The notes under the pieces are model-generated. The model had not been told where the DNA came from. It worked only from the letters and a program-made list of their open reading frames with translations, and searched no databases. Of a DNA stretch of 64,000 bases, positions 36,966 to 46,200 are shown in pieces. How positions within the stretch are numbered: the stretch's first letter is position 1; each line of letters starts with the position of its first letter. A program made the position numbers and the translations under genes. Origin of the DNA: Hyphomicrobium methylovorum (GTDB lineage Bacteria; Pseudomonadota; Alphaproteobacteria; Rhizobiales; Hyphomicrobiaceae); contig NZ_QHJE01000001.1 of NCBI RefSeq assembly GCF_013626205.1, positions 1,736,001 through 1,800,000 of the forward strand, given 5' to 3'.

Positions 36966-39257
36966 TTAGCCCAGACTCGCCTCATAGACGATATAGGCCG
37001 TGAGCGCCGCCATCGCGGGTACCCCTACTATGTGCAAAACACCCAAGCTGCGCCGCAGCCAGCCGATCGGTTCTATGAGGCGGTTCGATCGTGCGATGGT
37101 GATGACGATGATGAAGCTCAGGACCAGGTAACTGAACAGGAATAGTCTGTCGGATAGAGTCTCGGTGTTCGCGTCCAGCTTCGGTAACGCGAGATAGAGG
37201 GCAACAGCGGACAGCAACGCTGTGACCTGGATTGTGACAATCGCTTCAAAATGATCTTTCGAAATGAAGATCGACAGATAAGCGATGATGACGATGAAGC
37301 CGAGCGGTACGACGACGCGCAGGAAATAGTCGGTCGTTTCGCGCTTCATGAGCCATACAAAGCTCGCTTTGTAAAACGGTACGACGCTCGGTTCTAATGT
37401 CTGCGCGTCGACCGTGCGGATGAAGTCATCGTCGTAGCCGACATAGAAATCCGTCGGCTCCCAGCCATCGACGGAGACGACGCGGTCGCGCAGGTGTTGC
37501 GGCGGCGGTTGAACGATGAACGATCCCTTGCCGTGCTTTGGCTGAATGTCGATCGAGAAGCGCTGCGTGTCGAATGGGTATTCTGCGAGCTGCGGATCGA
37601 ACAGAAATTTTCCAGTCACCTGATAGATCTTCATGTGATCAGGGAAAGCGTCGCTCTTGCCTCCATCGTGAATGGTGCGGACGGTGATCTGTCGATCGTT
37701 GGAGCCGGGTTCGAGGTAGGCGTTTGAAAATTCGATCTGATCGATCGAAGCGCCGTTGCTGTCGTTCATCGAGAGATAGAAGTCGGCCAGGAATGTCTTC
37801 TCGTTGTCGTCAATGTGCTCGGCGCGAATGAGGTCGATATCGGCATAAAGGGTATCGATCTTGCGCATCGTGTTGTTGCGGAGGTGAAGAAACTGCACCG
37901 GCGCGAGTTGAGCGCGTGCCAAGCCGCGCGGGATCATCACGATGAGCGGCGTGCGCGATGCGGCGCGCGAGGCAGGCTGAAACGACCAATTGCTGTAACG
38001 GCCTTGGAATGTGCCGCGTCCGGCCGCGTACGTGGATTGCAGTTCGCGCACGATCATTGCGCGCAAATCTGGAATGCTTGTCGTCAGGTCTGCGCTGCGG
38101 GTGGCTTCGGCGATCAGGCGCACCATGTCCGCGTAGCGCGTGCCCGCTTCCAGCGCGCGCATGTTGTCGGCATCAGTGGCTTGCAGTGGGATATCAGGGT
38201 CTCTCGGCTTGCAGGATCCGTCTTGCCAGCCTGGGGCCGCGTCGTTCTTCTGGCCTTCGAATATCCAAGCTTTCGGTTTGGTCGAATTGGCGATGATCTT
38301 ACGAAGTCGGCCGTTGTAGACGTCGGGCAGGCCATCCCACGCGAGTTGATAAATGTCGTTCGGATAGGCATCTGCACCATCCGAGACGAGATTATCGATG
38401 CGTCCGTTTACGAGGATCGGCGGCGTAAAGCCCGCGTTTTTGAACTGTTTGAGAACGTCCTTGGTGCGGTTGTTGCCGATGGTAAGAAAGAGCAGTCCGA
38501 TGTCCTTGGTCTTTAGCCATTCGATCGTCGCTGCGACCTCTGCTGGATCGAGCTTATCGTCCGTCAGCTTCAGGAAATTCTCGCTGACGACGGCGTCGGG
38601 GCCGACGAATTTCTTCAATGCGTCGCCGAGATTGGTGCCGACAATCGAGTCTTTCAGGCCAACGATCCCCAATCTCTGGAAGTGCATCTCCTTCACCAGC
38701 TCCGCAATCACCGGCATGCGCTCTTCGTCTTCGGATGCGCGTGTCGTGAATACGTTCGGATAGTCGGCAATCAATCCCGCCACGGAGATGTGGGATAGGA
38801 AGGGGATGTTGCTCTCTTTGAGTGCCTTGCCGACGGCGTCGAACCCGGCTTTCGCGCGGGTGGAATTTGCCATGCCGATCATGGCGACTGTCTGCATGTC
38901 GGTGACGGAGTTCGAGAGGTCGGCGACGAGCTTGGCGTTGTCGCGACGATCGTCGAGGAACATGAGGCGCACGCGGCGTCCGGCAATGCCGCCTTCGCGA
39001 TTGATGCGCCGCTGCTCCCGGCGCGCGAGGCGCGTGATCGCTGCTGCTTGTCCGCTGTCGTAACAGTCGTCATTTCGCGAGGTGAAGAAGATCGGGATGC
39101 TGAGCGGAGGGCGCTGTGCCGCTTCGGCCTCGTCTGCGGCTTCAACAGACCGCTGTGCGCCCGACCCAATCGCGAGCGTTGCCACGACACAGAAAAGCGC
39201 CGCGAGGCGCTTCAGCATCGGCATCTGGCCGACGCGCTTGCTCAAAGCAAATCCCAC
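36966..39257 (-). CDS. Periplasmic binding protein fused to a pentameric ligand-gated ion channel
   Basis: The 763-residue protein joins two modules. After a signal peptide (about 14-40), residues 45-400 form a type I LivJ-like binding domain (RRINREGGIAGRRVRL, DDRRDNAKLVADL). From about 440 it is a Cys-loop-type channel: a beta-rich extracellular domain with the Pro-loop YPFDTQ near 560, then M1 (about 645-666, with the conserved Pro in VVVPLGF), M2 (670-692), the M2-M3 link ALPK, M3 (705-724) and M4 (739-760). ALPK and YPFDTQ match GLIC-type bacterial channels. I infer a ligand-gated cation or anion channel in the inner membrane, gated by an amino acid-like ligand. Start GTG at 39257 is uncertain; ATG at 39224 is possible. 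It stands alone. Confidence 0.88.
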   Translation of the reverse strand: MGFALSKRVGQMPMLKRLAALFCVVATLAIGSGAQRSVEAADEAEAAQRPPLSIPIFFTSRNDDCYDSGQAAAITRLARREQRRINREGGIAGRRVRLMFLDDRRDNAKLVADLSNSVTDMQTVAMIGMANSTRAKAGFDAVGKALKESNIPFLSHISVAGLIADYPNVFTTRASEDEERMPVIAELVKEMHFQRLGIVGLKDSIVGTNLGDALKKFVGPDAVVSENFLKLTDDKLDPAEVAATIEWLKTKDIGLLFLTIGNNRTKDVLKQFKNAGFTPPILVNGRIDNLVSDGADAYPNDIYQLAWDGLPDVYNGRLRKIIANSTKPKAWIFEGQKNDAAPGWQDGSCKPRDPDIPLQATDADNMRALEAGTRYADMVRLIAEATRSADLTTSIPDLRAMIVRELQSTYAAGRGTFQGRYSNWSFQPASRAASRTPLIVMIPRGLARAQLAPVQFLHLRNNTMRKIDTLYADIDLIRAEHIDDNEKTFLADFYLSMNDSNGASIDQIEFSNAYLEPGSNDRQITVRTIHDGGKSDAFPDHMKIYQVTGKFLFDPQLAEYPFDTQRFSIDIQPKHGKGSFIVQPPPQHLRDRVVSVDGWEPTDFYVGYDDDFIRTVDAQTLEPSVVPFYKASFVWLMKRETTDYFLRVVVPLGFIVIIAYLSIFISKDHFEAIVTIQVTALLSAVALYLALPKLDANTETLSDRLFLFSYLVLSFIIVITIARSNRLIEPIGWLRRSLGVLHIVGVPAMAALTAYIVYEASLG

Positions 39258-39479
39258 CTGACGCCACCCCGATCGTTAGCTGTGCCCACTGGATCGATGG
39301 GCGTTCCGCCTCTGGTTCCCCCAGGCGCTTTTAACAAAGGCGCAGGGCGAATGAACGGACAATTCAGGCATCAGTGGGGAGCGAACCTGGAATTCCGCAC
39401 AGAATTAGATTGCGGGCTAAATCAAGGAACGGGCTAGCGGCGGGACACGTTGCCTTATCAGGCAGTTACAGGAGGCAGC

Positions 39480-39770
39480 ATGGCCAAGTTCAGAACGGCG
39501 GGTGCGCTTGCCGTGCTCTGCATCGCATTCGGACCAGCGATCGCAGAGCCAGCAGCTGATAAAGCTCCGGAAAACCCACCACAATCTGGCGTGAAGGGTG
39601 CCCATGAAGTGGAACCGGGGAAGACCGGGCCCGGCAGCGAAAAGAATTCCCAGGTCTCGCCAACGTCGCCCGACATTCCGACAAAGGCGCAGCCGCCTCC
39701 GGAAATCAATTTGTCTCCGGGAGATGCAAGCGGGTCAGCGACGCCCGGTTCGCCGTCAAAGCCGGAGTAA
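39480..39770 (+). CDS. Small exported proline-rich protein
   Basis: The 96-residue protein has an N-terminal signal peptide (MAKFRTAGALAVLCIAF, cleavage near IAEPA) and a low-complexity mature part rich in Pro, Ser, Gly and Lys. No domain is recognised. The ATG has an excellent ribosome binding site (GGAGG at 39471-39475). It is followed by a strong terminator. Confidence 0.7.
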   Translation: MAKFRTAGALAVLCIAFGPAIAEPAADKAPENPPQSGVKGAHEVEPGKTGPGSEKNSQVSPTSPDIPTKAQPPPEINLSPGDASGSATPGSPSKPE

Positions 39771-39795
39771 CTGGGAGGCATCGAGCCAAATATTT

Positions 39796-39826
39796 AAAAG
39801 GCCTTCGGAATGTCGAAGGCCTTTTT
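39796..39826. terminator. Bidirectional hairpin terminator
   Basis: A perfect twelve-base stem, aaaaggccttcg pairing with cgaaggcctttt, has a six-base loop and T-runs on both strands. It lies between two converging genes and probably ends both transcripts. Confidence 0.9.
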
Positions 39827-39844
39827 CACGTTGCTGCATCTGGA

Positions 39845-40192
39845 TCAATCCCAGGTGCAATACCGACGTCCGTGACGCCAATAACAATCACTGTATGCGT
39901 AGTAGTCATCATCGCCGTACCAATAGTCATCGTAATACGGCACTGCGGCGAAGGCGTAGTACGGGAAGTATCCGCCGCCGTGATGATGGTGATGACCGTA
40001 TCGACCGTAATCGCCGCGGTAAGCCATGTGGCCCATTCCATGAGGTCCGTGCCCCATGCCATGTCCCATGCCGTGGCCCATGCTCATTCCATGGCCCATT
40101 CCACCGAACCTTGCCGCTTCCGTCGAACCAGCAAAACTCGCGATGGAAAGTGCCGCCAAGCCGGCTATCGCAATGTGTTTGAAGTTTGCCAT
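39845..40192 (-). CDS. Exported His/Gly/Met/Tyr-rich small protein
   Basis: The 115-residue protein has a signal peptide (MANFKHIAIAGLAALSIASF, cleavage near TEAA). A run of Met-Gly-His repeats (GMGHGMSMGHGMGHGMGHG) follows, then a five-His stretch and a tyrosine/aspartate-rich tail ending in a Cys-containing CYWRHGRRYCTWD motif. The composition suggests binding of copper, nickel or another metal in the periplasm, which is inference. ATG at 40192 is chosen: GAGG lies eight bases upstream. Confidence 0.7.
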   Translation of the reverse strand: MANFKHIAIAGLAALSIASFAGSTEAARFGGMGHGMSMGHGMGHGMGHGPHGMGHMAYRGDYGRYGHHHHHGGGYFPYYAFAAVPYYDDYWYGDDDYYAYSDCYWRHGRRYCTWD

Positions 40193-40252
40193 TTTCAACA
40201 TCCTCGTTGAGAGCTGAGAAACATCGGCCGAACGCTTTCGTTCCTGCACAAA

Positions 40253-40289
40253 AAAGCCCCAGCTCCCTGGATATGGGAGCTGGGGCTTT
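40253..40289 (-). terminator. Long hairpin terminator, minus strand
   Basis: A fifteen-base perfect stem (aaagccccagctccc with its complement) has a seven-base loop. On the minus strand it is followed by six T. It would end transcription coming from the reverse-strand gene at 40548-40796 before the next gene. Confidence 0.85.
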
Positions 40290-40547
40290 CCACGGCCTTT
40301 CGGAAGCCATGTCGCTAGCGGAAACCTGCCTTGCAGCTTTGCTGGGTGGGTCCGACAAGCACCGGGAGATCAATCGTTTGCGAAGAGCAGTGCTTTCCGG
40401 CCGACCTGGCTGATTGCCGCCGCCTAGGATCTACTTGGGTTGGAAGGTATCGTTCCGCGGAGAAAGCCCGCGAAGCGATCAAACCAAATCACACCGTTAA
40501 TTTCGCGGCGACCTACGCGCGGTGAAGGTTGGAATTTTAATAGACAA

Positions 40548-40796
40548 TCAAGCTGACGCTGCGCGCTCCGCCGTCACCCCGATGGCGCTATCCTCGGGGC
40601 CGATAACTTCGGTAAAGTGGCTGATCTTGTTCGCATCGCAGACATAAAGCCATTTTGAATCGAACAGCTCGCCATCCCGGACGTACCCCAGCGTCGCGCC
40701 TTTCTTCGGGCGCCAGAACAAGATAGGAGGCAGGTCGGTCCCGACCGATTGCCAGTCAGGTTCGACATAGTCCGTTACGGGCTTCCAAGGGATCAT
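40548..40796 (-). CDS. Hypothetical 82-residue protein
   Basis: The product begins MIPWKPVTDYVEPDWQ and contains PPILFWRPKKG and SKWLYVCDANKISHF. The spacing of Trp/Pro residues and the short beta-strand pattern are like small DUF551-type proteins, but this is a weak resemblance. A terminator lies downstream. Function is unknown. Confidence 0.55.
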   Translation of the reverse strand: MIPWKPVTDYVEPDWQSVGTDLPPILFWRPKKGATLGYVRDGELFDSKWLYVCDANKISHFTEVIGPEDSAIGVTAERAASA

Positions 40797-41101
40797 ATCT
40801 ATTTCTCGCCGGTTTCCAGATGGGTCTTAGCATCCCCTCCGCCGGGCGGCGACGGTAATCGACGGCGACAGCAAGATGTCCGCGCGAGCGCCGTAACTTC
40901 GTCAAGCATGTGCCAGCCAAACCTGCTCCGACGAGCCGCAATCCTTTTCGGCAGCCGTAAATCACTGTTGCGGGAGGTTTCATGTGGGCAGATGTCTATC
41001 TAAGGCGTTGTCACTAAATACCGAACATTTCCGTTCGTCGGCTCTTTCATAAATCCCATATGAATATATGCTCCTCCCATCATTATTCCGATGAGAGTGC
41101 C
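40797..41101. other. Intergenic region between divergent genes
   Basis: This region separates the reverse hypothetical gene and the forward exported protein. It has lower GC near 41040-41100. Promoters for both genes are expected here. I see no further gene or structured RNA. Confidence 0.4.
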
Positions 41102-41698
41102 ATGAAACCGACCCGGCAATTCGCGGATTTTGCAATTTCTATATTGGCTGTGTGCGGACTAATTGCGCCCAATGTTGCGCAAGCGGCGACCGTGACTCTC
41201 AAATGTGGGCGCGCAGATGTATTCAATTCAAAATGGGATGCTCCGCTCACATTCGCATATTCGGGCGAGGCGCAGGGTACGCTCGCGGTAACCGGCGTTC
41301 TCGGCAATTTTACAATCCCTGCCACAAAGAAGCCTCTCGCGATCGAGCCCGATATTCACGGGGAGGCGATTGATGGTATTGCCGACGCTCGTGTCCTACT
41401 TCCTGCTCTTGCCGATCTCGAGTCATGCATCGACAAGAAGGCTGGTCCGGACGCGAAGCCTCCCTCTGACGAATATCTCGATGCGCATGCGGCGTGTCTG
41501 CAAGAACTTGCGCCATCGCCTGAGGGCGTCGGTGCAGTGGCTGAAATCAGGCTCGGCATTTCGCTCGATCCGGGGGATACGAGCGGCGAGGACGCTTTCG
41601 TCGTCTTCAAAGTGCGGTATGCCGACAAAAGCAGCAAAGCGCCGGACGCTACGATGTCCGCAGAACTCTTTCCCGCAAAGTGCGTGCTTCAGAAGTGA
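41102..41698 (+). CDS. Exported protein of unknown function
   Basis: The 198-residue protein has a signal peptide (FAISILAVCGLIAPNVAQAA, cleavage after AQA) and a mature part with four cysteines that look able to form disulfides (CGRADV, ESCIDKK, HAACLQE, AKCVLQK). No known domain is recognised. I use ATG 41102, directly before the signal. An upstream ATG at 41060 would add a non-hydrophobic lead. It converges with the repeat protein gene. Confidence 0.7.
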   Translation: MKPTRQFADFAISILAVCGLIAPNVAQAATVTLKCGRADVFNSKWDAPLTFAYSGEAQGTLAVTGVLGNFTIPATKKPLAIEPDIHGEAIDGIADARVLLPALADLESCIDKKAGPDAKPPSDEYLDAHAACLQELAPSPEGVGAVAEIRLGISLDPGDTSGEDAFVVFKVRYADKSSKAPDATMSAELFPAKCVLQK

Positions 41699-41707
41699 GG
41701 CGAAGGT

Positions 41708-42988
41708 TCAATTCGCCATGTTCTGCGCATTGCGAGCGTTTTGCGCTTTCGCTTCCGAGCGTTCGGTTGGCGTCACACAAACACCGTCACCATCCCACGC
41801 ATCACGCCAGACGTAACCCGGGCGGCATCCACCTGACGGGGTCGCATTGTTCGGTCCGTTTTCATTCTGCCGCCACGCGATCTTTCGTTCCCCGCGCGTC
41901 ACACAGATGACATCTGATTTTCCGGCGTTCCTGGGAACAAATCCCGGTTTGCATCTGGAGCGCGCATGAGACTGGTCTCCGTCGCCGTCACCGCCTTTGC
42001 TGCGCAGCGCCTGCAATGCGTTCTGCGCCAGCGCGAGCGTTCGTTCATTCCTCGTGACGCATGTCACGTCGCCATCCCAAGATTCGCGCCAGACAAAGCC
42101 GGGGCGGCATCCGCCGGATTCTGTCGTATGTTGAGCGGCTTCCGCGTTCTGTTTGCTCGTCAGCGCGCGCTCCGTTCGCGTCACGCAAATGAAGTCATTG
42201 TTTTGCGGGTCCCGCCAAACAAAACTGCCTTTGCAATTGGATTTATTCCCATCGCCGCCACCATCGGCATCCGTTTGTTTGGAAGGTTGAGGTGGGGGTT
42301 CGGCGACCGGAGGCGGTGGTGGTTCAGCGCCCGCGATGCCGTTGCTCCGGCCGGCGCTCATGGCATTCTGCTGTTTCGCGGCCGAACGCTCCGCTGGCGT
42401 CACGCAAGTGCCATCGCCGTCCCAAGCGTCGCGCCATACGAAGCCTGATTTACATCCGCCTGACGGCGTGCTCCGGCCTGCGGAGATAGCATTTTGCTGC
42501 TTGGCGGCTGAGCGTTCCTCAGGCGTCACGCAGATGCCGTCGCCGTCCTTCGCGTCGCGCCAAACGAAGCCGCTTTTGCAGAGGTAAACAGCATTGGCCG
42601 GCCGAGGTTTTGCGGGCGGGGGAGCCGGTTGAACGGGAACGGCGACGCCCGCGTATTGGCTGCGCATCGCATCCTTTTTGTTCTGCTCCCAGGCTGTCGC
42701 GCGCTCTGCCGGGGTGACGCAAACGCCGTCGCCGTTCCAGGCATCTCGCCAGACAAACCCCGATTTACAGCCGCCCGACGGTGTCGTGTGGCTTTTGGCG
42801 CGGGCGTTTTGTGTTTTGGCGGCGGCTCTCTCTTCAGGCGTGACGCAGACGCCATCACCGTTCTTGGCGTCGCGGTATACGAAGCCGCTCAAGCATCCGA
42901 TTTTCGGGGGTGATGCTGCTTGAACTTCCCCGACGAGCGAGGTGATGAGCAGAGCCGGCGCTGCGGCGAGGAACAAGGCTCGGAGCAT
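41708..42988 (-). CDS. Exported protein with eight paired-cysteine repeats
   Basis: The 426-residue protein has a signal peptide (ALFLAAAPALLITSLVGEVQA) and then eight copies of a module of about 30 residues. Each module has a leading Cys, GFVWRDA, an Asp/Gly-rich turn, a second Cys in CVT, and ER near the end followed by QNA. Modules come in four pairs: the first of each pair ends in T-P/E-SGG directly before the second, and variable, often proline-rich linkers separate the pairs. Similar CVTP-type repeats occur in other rhizobial exported proteins. Function is unknown; each module probably holds one disulfide. Confidence 0.8.
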   Translation of the reverse strand: MLRALFLAAAPALLITSLVGEVQAASPPKIGCLSGFVYRDAKNGDGVCVTPEERAAAKTQNARAKSHTTPSGGCKSGFVWRDAWNGDGVCVTPAERATAWEQNKKDAMRSQYAGVAVPVQPAPPPAKPRPANAVYLCKSGFVWRDAKDGDGICVTPEERSAAKQQNAISAGRSTPSGGCKSGFVWRDAWDGDGTCVTPAERSAAKQQNAMSAGRSNGIAGAEPPPPPVAEPPPQPSKQTDADGGGDGNKSNCKGSFVWRDPQNNDFICVTRTERALTSKQNAEAAQHTTESGGCRPGFVWRESWDGDVTCVTRNERTLALAQNALQALRSKGGDGDGDQSHARSRCKPGFVPRNAGKSDVICVTRGERKIAWRQNENGPNNATPSGGCRPGYVWRDAWDGDGVCVTPTERSEAKAQNARNAQNMAN

Positions 42989-43069
42989 ACGTCATCCCAA
43001 AATTATTGCTTCGCAAAAGTGGGTAACGACTTGCCAGTTAGCAGCGCCAATGATCCCGTATTAAGGATC

Positions 43070-43098
43070 TTGACAATATAGGTGTTTATCTCATTCGA
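43070..43098 (+). promoter_or_regulatory. Possible promoter upstream of the giant VWA gene
   Basis: A perfect TTGACA at 43070-43075 lies in an AT-rich stretch 147 bases before the ATG at 43223. The expected -10 box at the right spacing is poor (attcga). The call is tentative. Confidence 0.25.
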
Positions 43099-43222
43099 AT
43101 GGGCAGGAATTGTCCGCCATCATAGCAATTCAAAAAAATGAGGACAATACCTTCTCTGTATTGATATGAAATGCAGACGCGGAATGTGTTGGCTTTAGTC
43201 AATTGAAGCGCCGGCGGAGCAT

Positions 43223-46200
43223 ATGAAGCAAGCGTCGCATCCGAGTGTTTTTTTAGCTTGGAGGCGTTTGTTCAGTTTGCGTTGTGGCAAGATCGGACGA
43301 CGATCTATTACCGTCCCCATTGTTGCTTTTGCGTCTATCTTATTCTCGTTCAGCGCGCTCGCCGCCGATGCGTGCGTCGAAGAGCAGGAACCAAACGAAA
43401 CCCCGGAAACTGCGCAGGCTGTCAGCGGTAGCTTTTGCGTTCAGGGCACGATCTCCGACTCCGACCAGTCTATTTTCGCCTGGACCGTCGATGCAGAGGC
43501 CGCGAAACGCCCTTGGACGGTGGACCTTTCCGGGCCTCACGGCCAGCAGACCAAGGTTCAGATTCATCGCCTCGAAGAGCCGGGCGACGCAGATAATCCA
43601 GCGGTTGTTGGGCCGGAGCTGAGCAGTCTGGCGACACCGGCTGGTGCCGATACGGTTCAACGTGCAAATTTTTTCATCACACCGGGCGTTTGGCTTGTGG
43701 GCGTTTCGACGAGCGCCGGTGACGGTGGTGCGTTCCAACTCTCGATCCGCAGTTCAGATGACGGGTCGGCGGAGCAGGCCGCCGCGTCCGGTGCGACTGC
43801 CGATCAGGCTACTCAGGTTGCGGGCCAGTTCGCGCTTAAAGGCGTGGTCGGCAGCGAAAGCTGGGCATCGTGGCAACTCTCTCCGATCGAGGCGCGCAAA
43901 CGTTGGGTTTTGACCGCGACGGCGCCCATCGGCGCGAACGTTGCGCTCGAACTGCAAAGCCAGGATGGTAAGCCGATCCTGACGTCAACGCAGATCGCCG
44001 AGGGACGTCTCGAATTGGCCGATATCGGGCTTCCGGCCGGAACCTACCGTATCCACCTGACGAGCACTGACTCCAAATCCTATCCCTATTCGCTGGAATC
44101 TGCCTCGCAAGGTCCGCGCAGTCCGGGTCGGGAAGAGGAGCCGAACGACAGCGTGCTTTCTGCCCGGCCGTTGCAGCCCGGTCAGACGATGACCGGCCGC
44201 ATCGGGCACACGGGTGATGTTGATACGTACGTGCTGCCGACGACTGCCGTGGGCCAGTTGCTCAGCGTGCGGCTCGGTGGGCAGAGCCGTGCGATAACCC
44301 GGCTGTGCATTGGAGGCGCCGACGGCGCAGTTCTTCAATGTCGCGAAGGCGCGATGCCGAGCCTCGACGACATCGTCATCACCGATACGCGTCGCTTCGT
44401 CATCATCTCCGGCGGTCCGAGCCCCGACGCCACATACGATCTCACCGCGCATGTCACTGGCCAGCAATCGGCCGACGCCGAGAGCGAGCCAAACGACACG
44501 AGCGATTTGGCGAATACGCTCGCCGTTCCGCTCATGCGCGGCCGCTTCGTCAAAGGCGATACCGACGTTTTCCATTTCAAGGCATCGGATTCGAAACCCG
44601 TCACCCTGAAGTTGACGGGCGAGGCGGCGACGTCGCTGGAAGTCACCGACATGCAGGCTCAATCGTCAGCGCGGGTTGAGCGCGCGACGGGTGCGGACGG
44701 GGCCGCTGTTGCGGGCCCCTTGCAGCTTTCAAATTTGACGCTCGCGCCGGGCGACTATCTCGTCGTCGTAAAAGGCACGGACGGCGCATACACGCTCGAA
44801 ACGACCATCTCTGCGGACGCAGCAGCAGAGTCTGCCACGCCGACGGAGCGCGAACCGAACGACGCGGTTGAACAGGCGCAGGCTCTCCAGGAAGGAGAGC
44901 GCATCGCTGGCGTGATTTCGCCGGACGGAGATATCGACCAATATCGCGTGTCGATCGTGACGCCGGAGGACATCACGATCCATTTCGAGCAGGATCCAGT
45001 CTGTCCCGTCGTGTTCGTGTTGAATTGGGATAGCTGGTCGGGCTCGACGCCGAAGGCTGTAATCTCGGACAAGAGTTTCGCCTACGCCGCTCGTCTACGG
45101 CCGAACGACTACACGATTTCTTTGCAGCACGATACGCAGTGCGAGAAAGCGACCAGCTACACGATTGGATTCGACGCGACCAACCTCCCGGCATTCGGGG
45201 ATGTCGAACCCAATGACTCTCTTGCCGAAGCATCCGCGATGCCGCCAGACCTCAAAGTTGAAGGAACGGTCGGGCAGTTCACCGACGCCGATTGGTTCAA
45301 GCTGCCGACGGTCGAGAAGGACACAGGCGTTTCGATCGCTGTCACCGGAGAGATCGAAGTCGCATTGACCGACGGCAAGCCGACGTCGTCCGCGCAGCTC
45401 TCCCAGCCGACGATCATCGCGGGCGGTGACAAAGGAGAATCCGTCAAGGGCACAGTGCCCGCGGGTGCTACAGCGGCGATCCGCGTGATGGGTAAGGGTG
45501 CCTACACGCTTGCCGTTACGATGGATGGGCGCGAGCCGGTATCGACCGCAGACGCACCGGTATATCCTTCTTCCGCAGCGAAGAATACAAGCGAACCGTC
45601 AACGGCAGGAAAATCTGCGCCAGCAGGAAACGCGGCGCCGGGCGCGCTCAAGGCGGAGTTGAAGTTCGCGGCGCAGGAAATCGCGGCCTACTGGCATCGT
45701 GGACAGAGGGTGCCCGGAACATTGACGGTGACAAACAGTGAAAGTGCGCCGGTCGACGTGACGTTCGCGACGGCGGGGTTGCGGCCCGGCTGGCGTCTCG
45801 ATCTCCCGCCGACGGCCACGATCGCTGCCAATGCCTCGCTTGAGCTGCCGCTCGCTCTCGAAGTGGCTTCGGACCCCTATGCCGTGCGTCCGACGACGAT
45901 CACGGTATCGATGCGCAAGGGTTCGAACAATCTTGCGAGCGCCAGCGCAAACATCGCGGCGTCGATATCGGCGCAACCGATCGGCGATCACCTGTCTTTC
46001 GAATTACCGGATGAACTCCTCGGTGGCTTCAACGTCGCGTGGACCGCGCTCGGCGGAACGCTTGTGTCTCCGCCCGAAGGCGCCAACGATGAAAATGGTC
46101 TTGCGAACATCAATGATGGTTTGAGCTCGAATGCTGGGTACATCTTCGATGCGGCGTTGCTGCCCCAGACAGCAACGGTTCGCTTCGGCGGCGACAGGAC

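Noticed and set aside
41708-42988. Repeated DNA that could suggest a CRISPR array
   Set aside because: The repeats are imperfect, keep one reading frame and encode a signal-peptide protein, and no cas genes are nearby.
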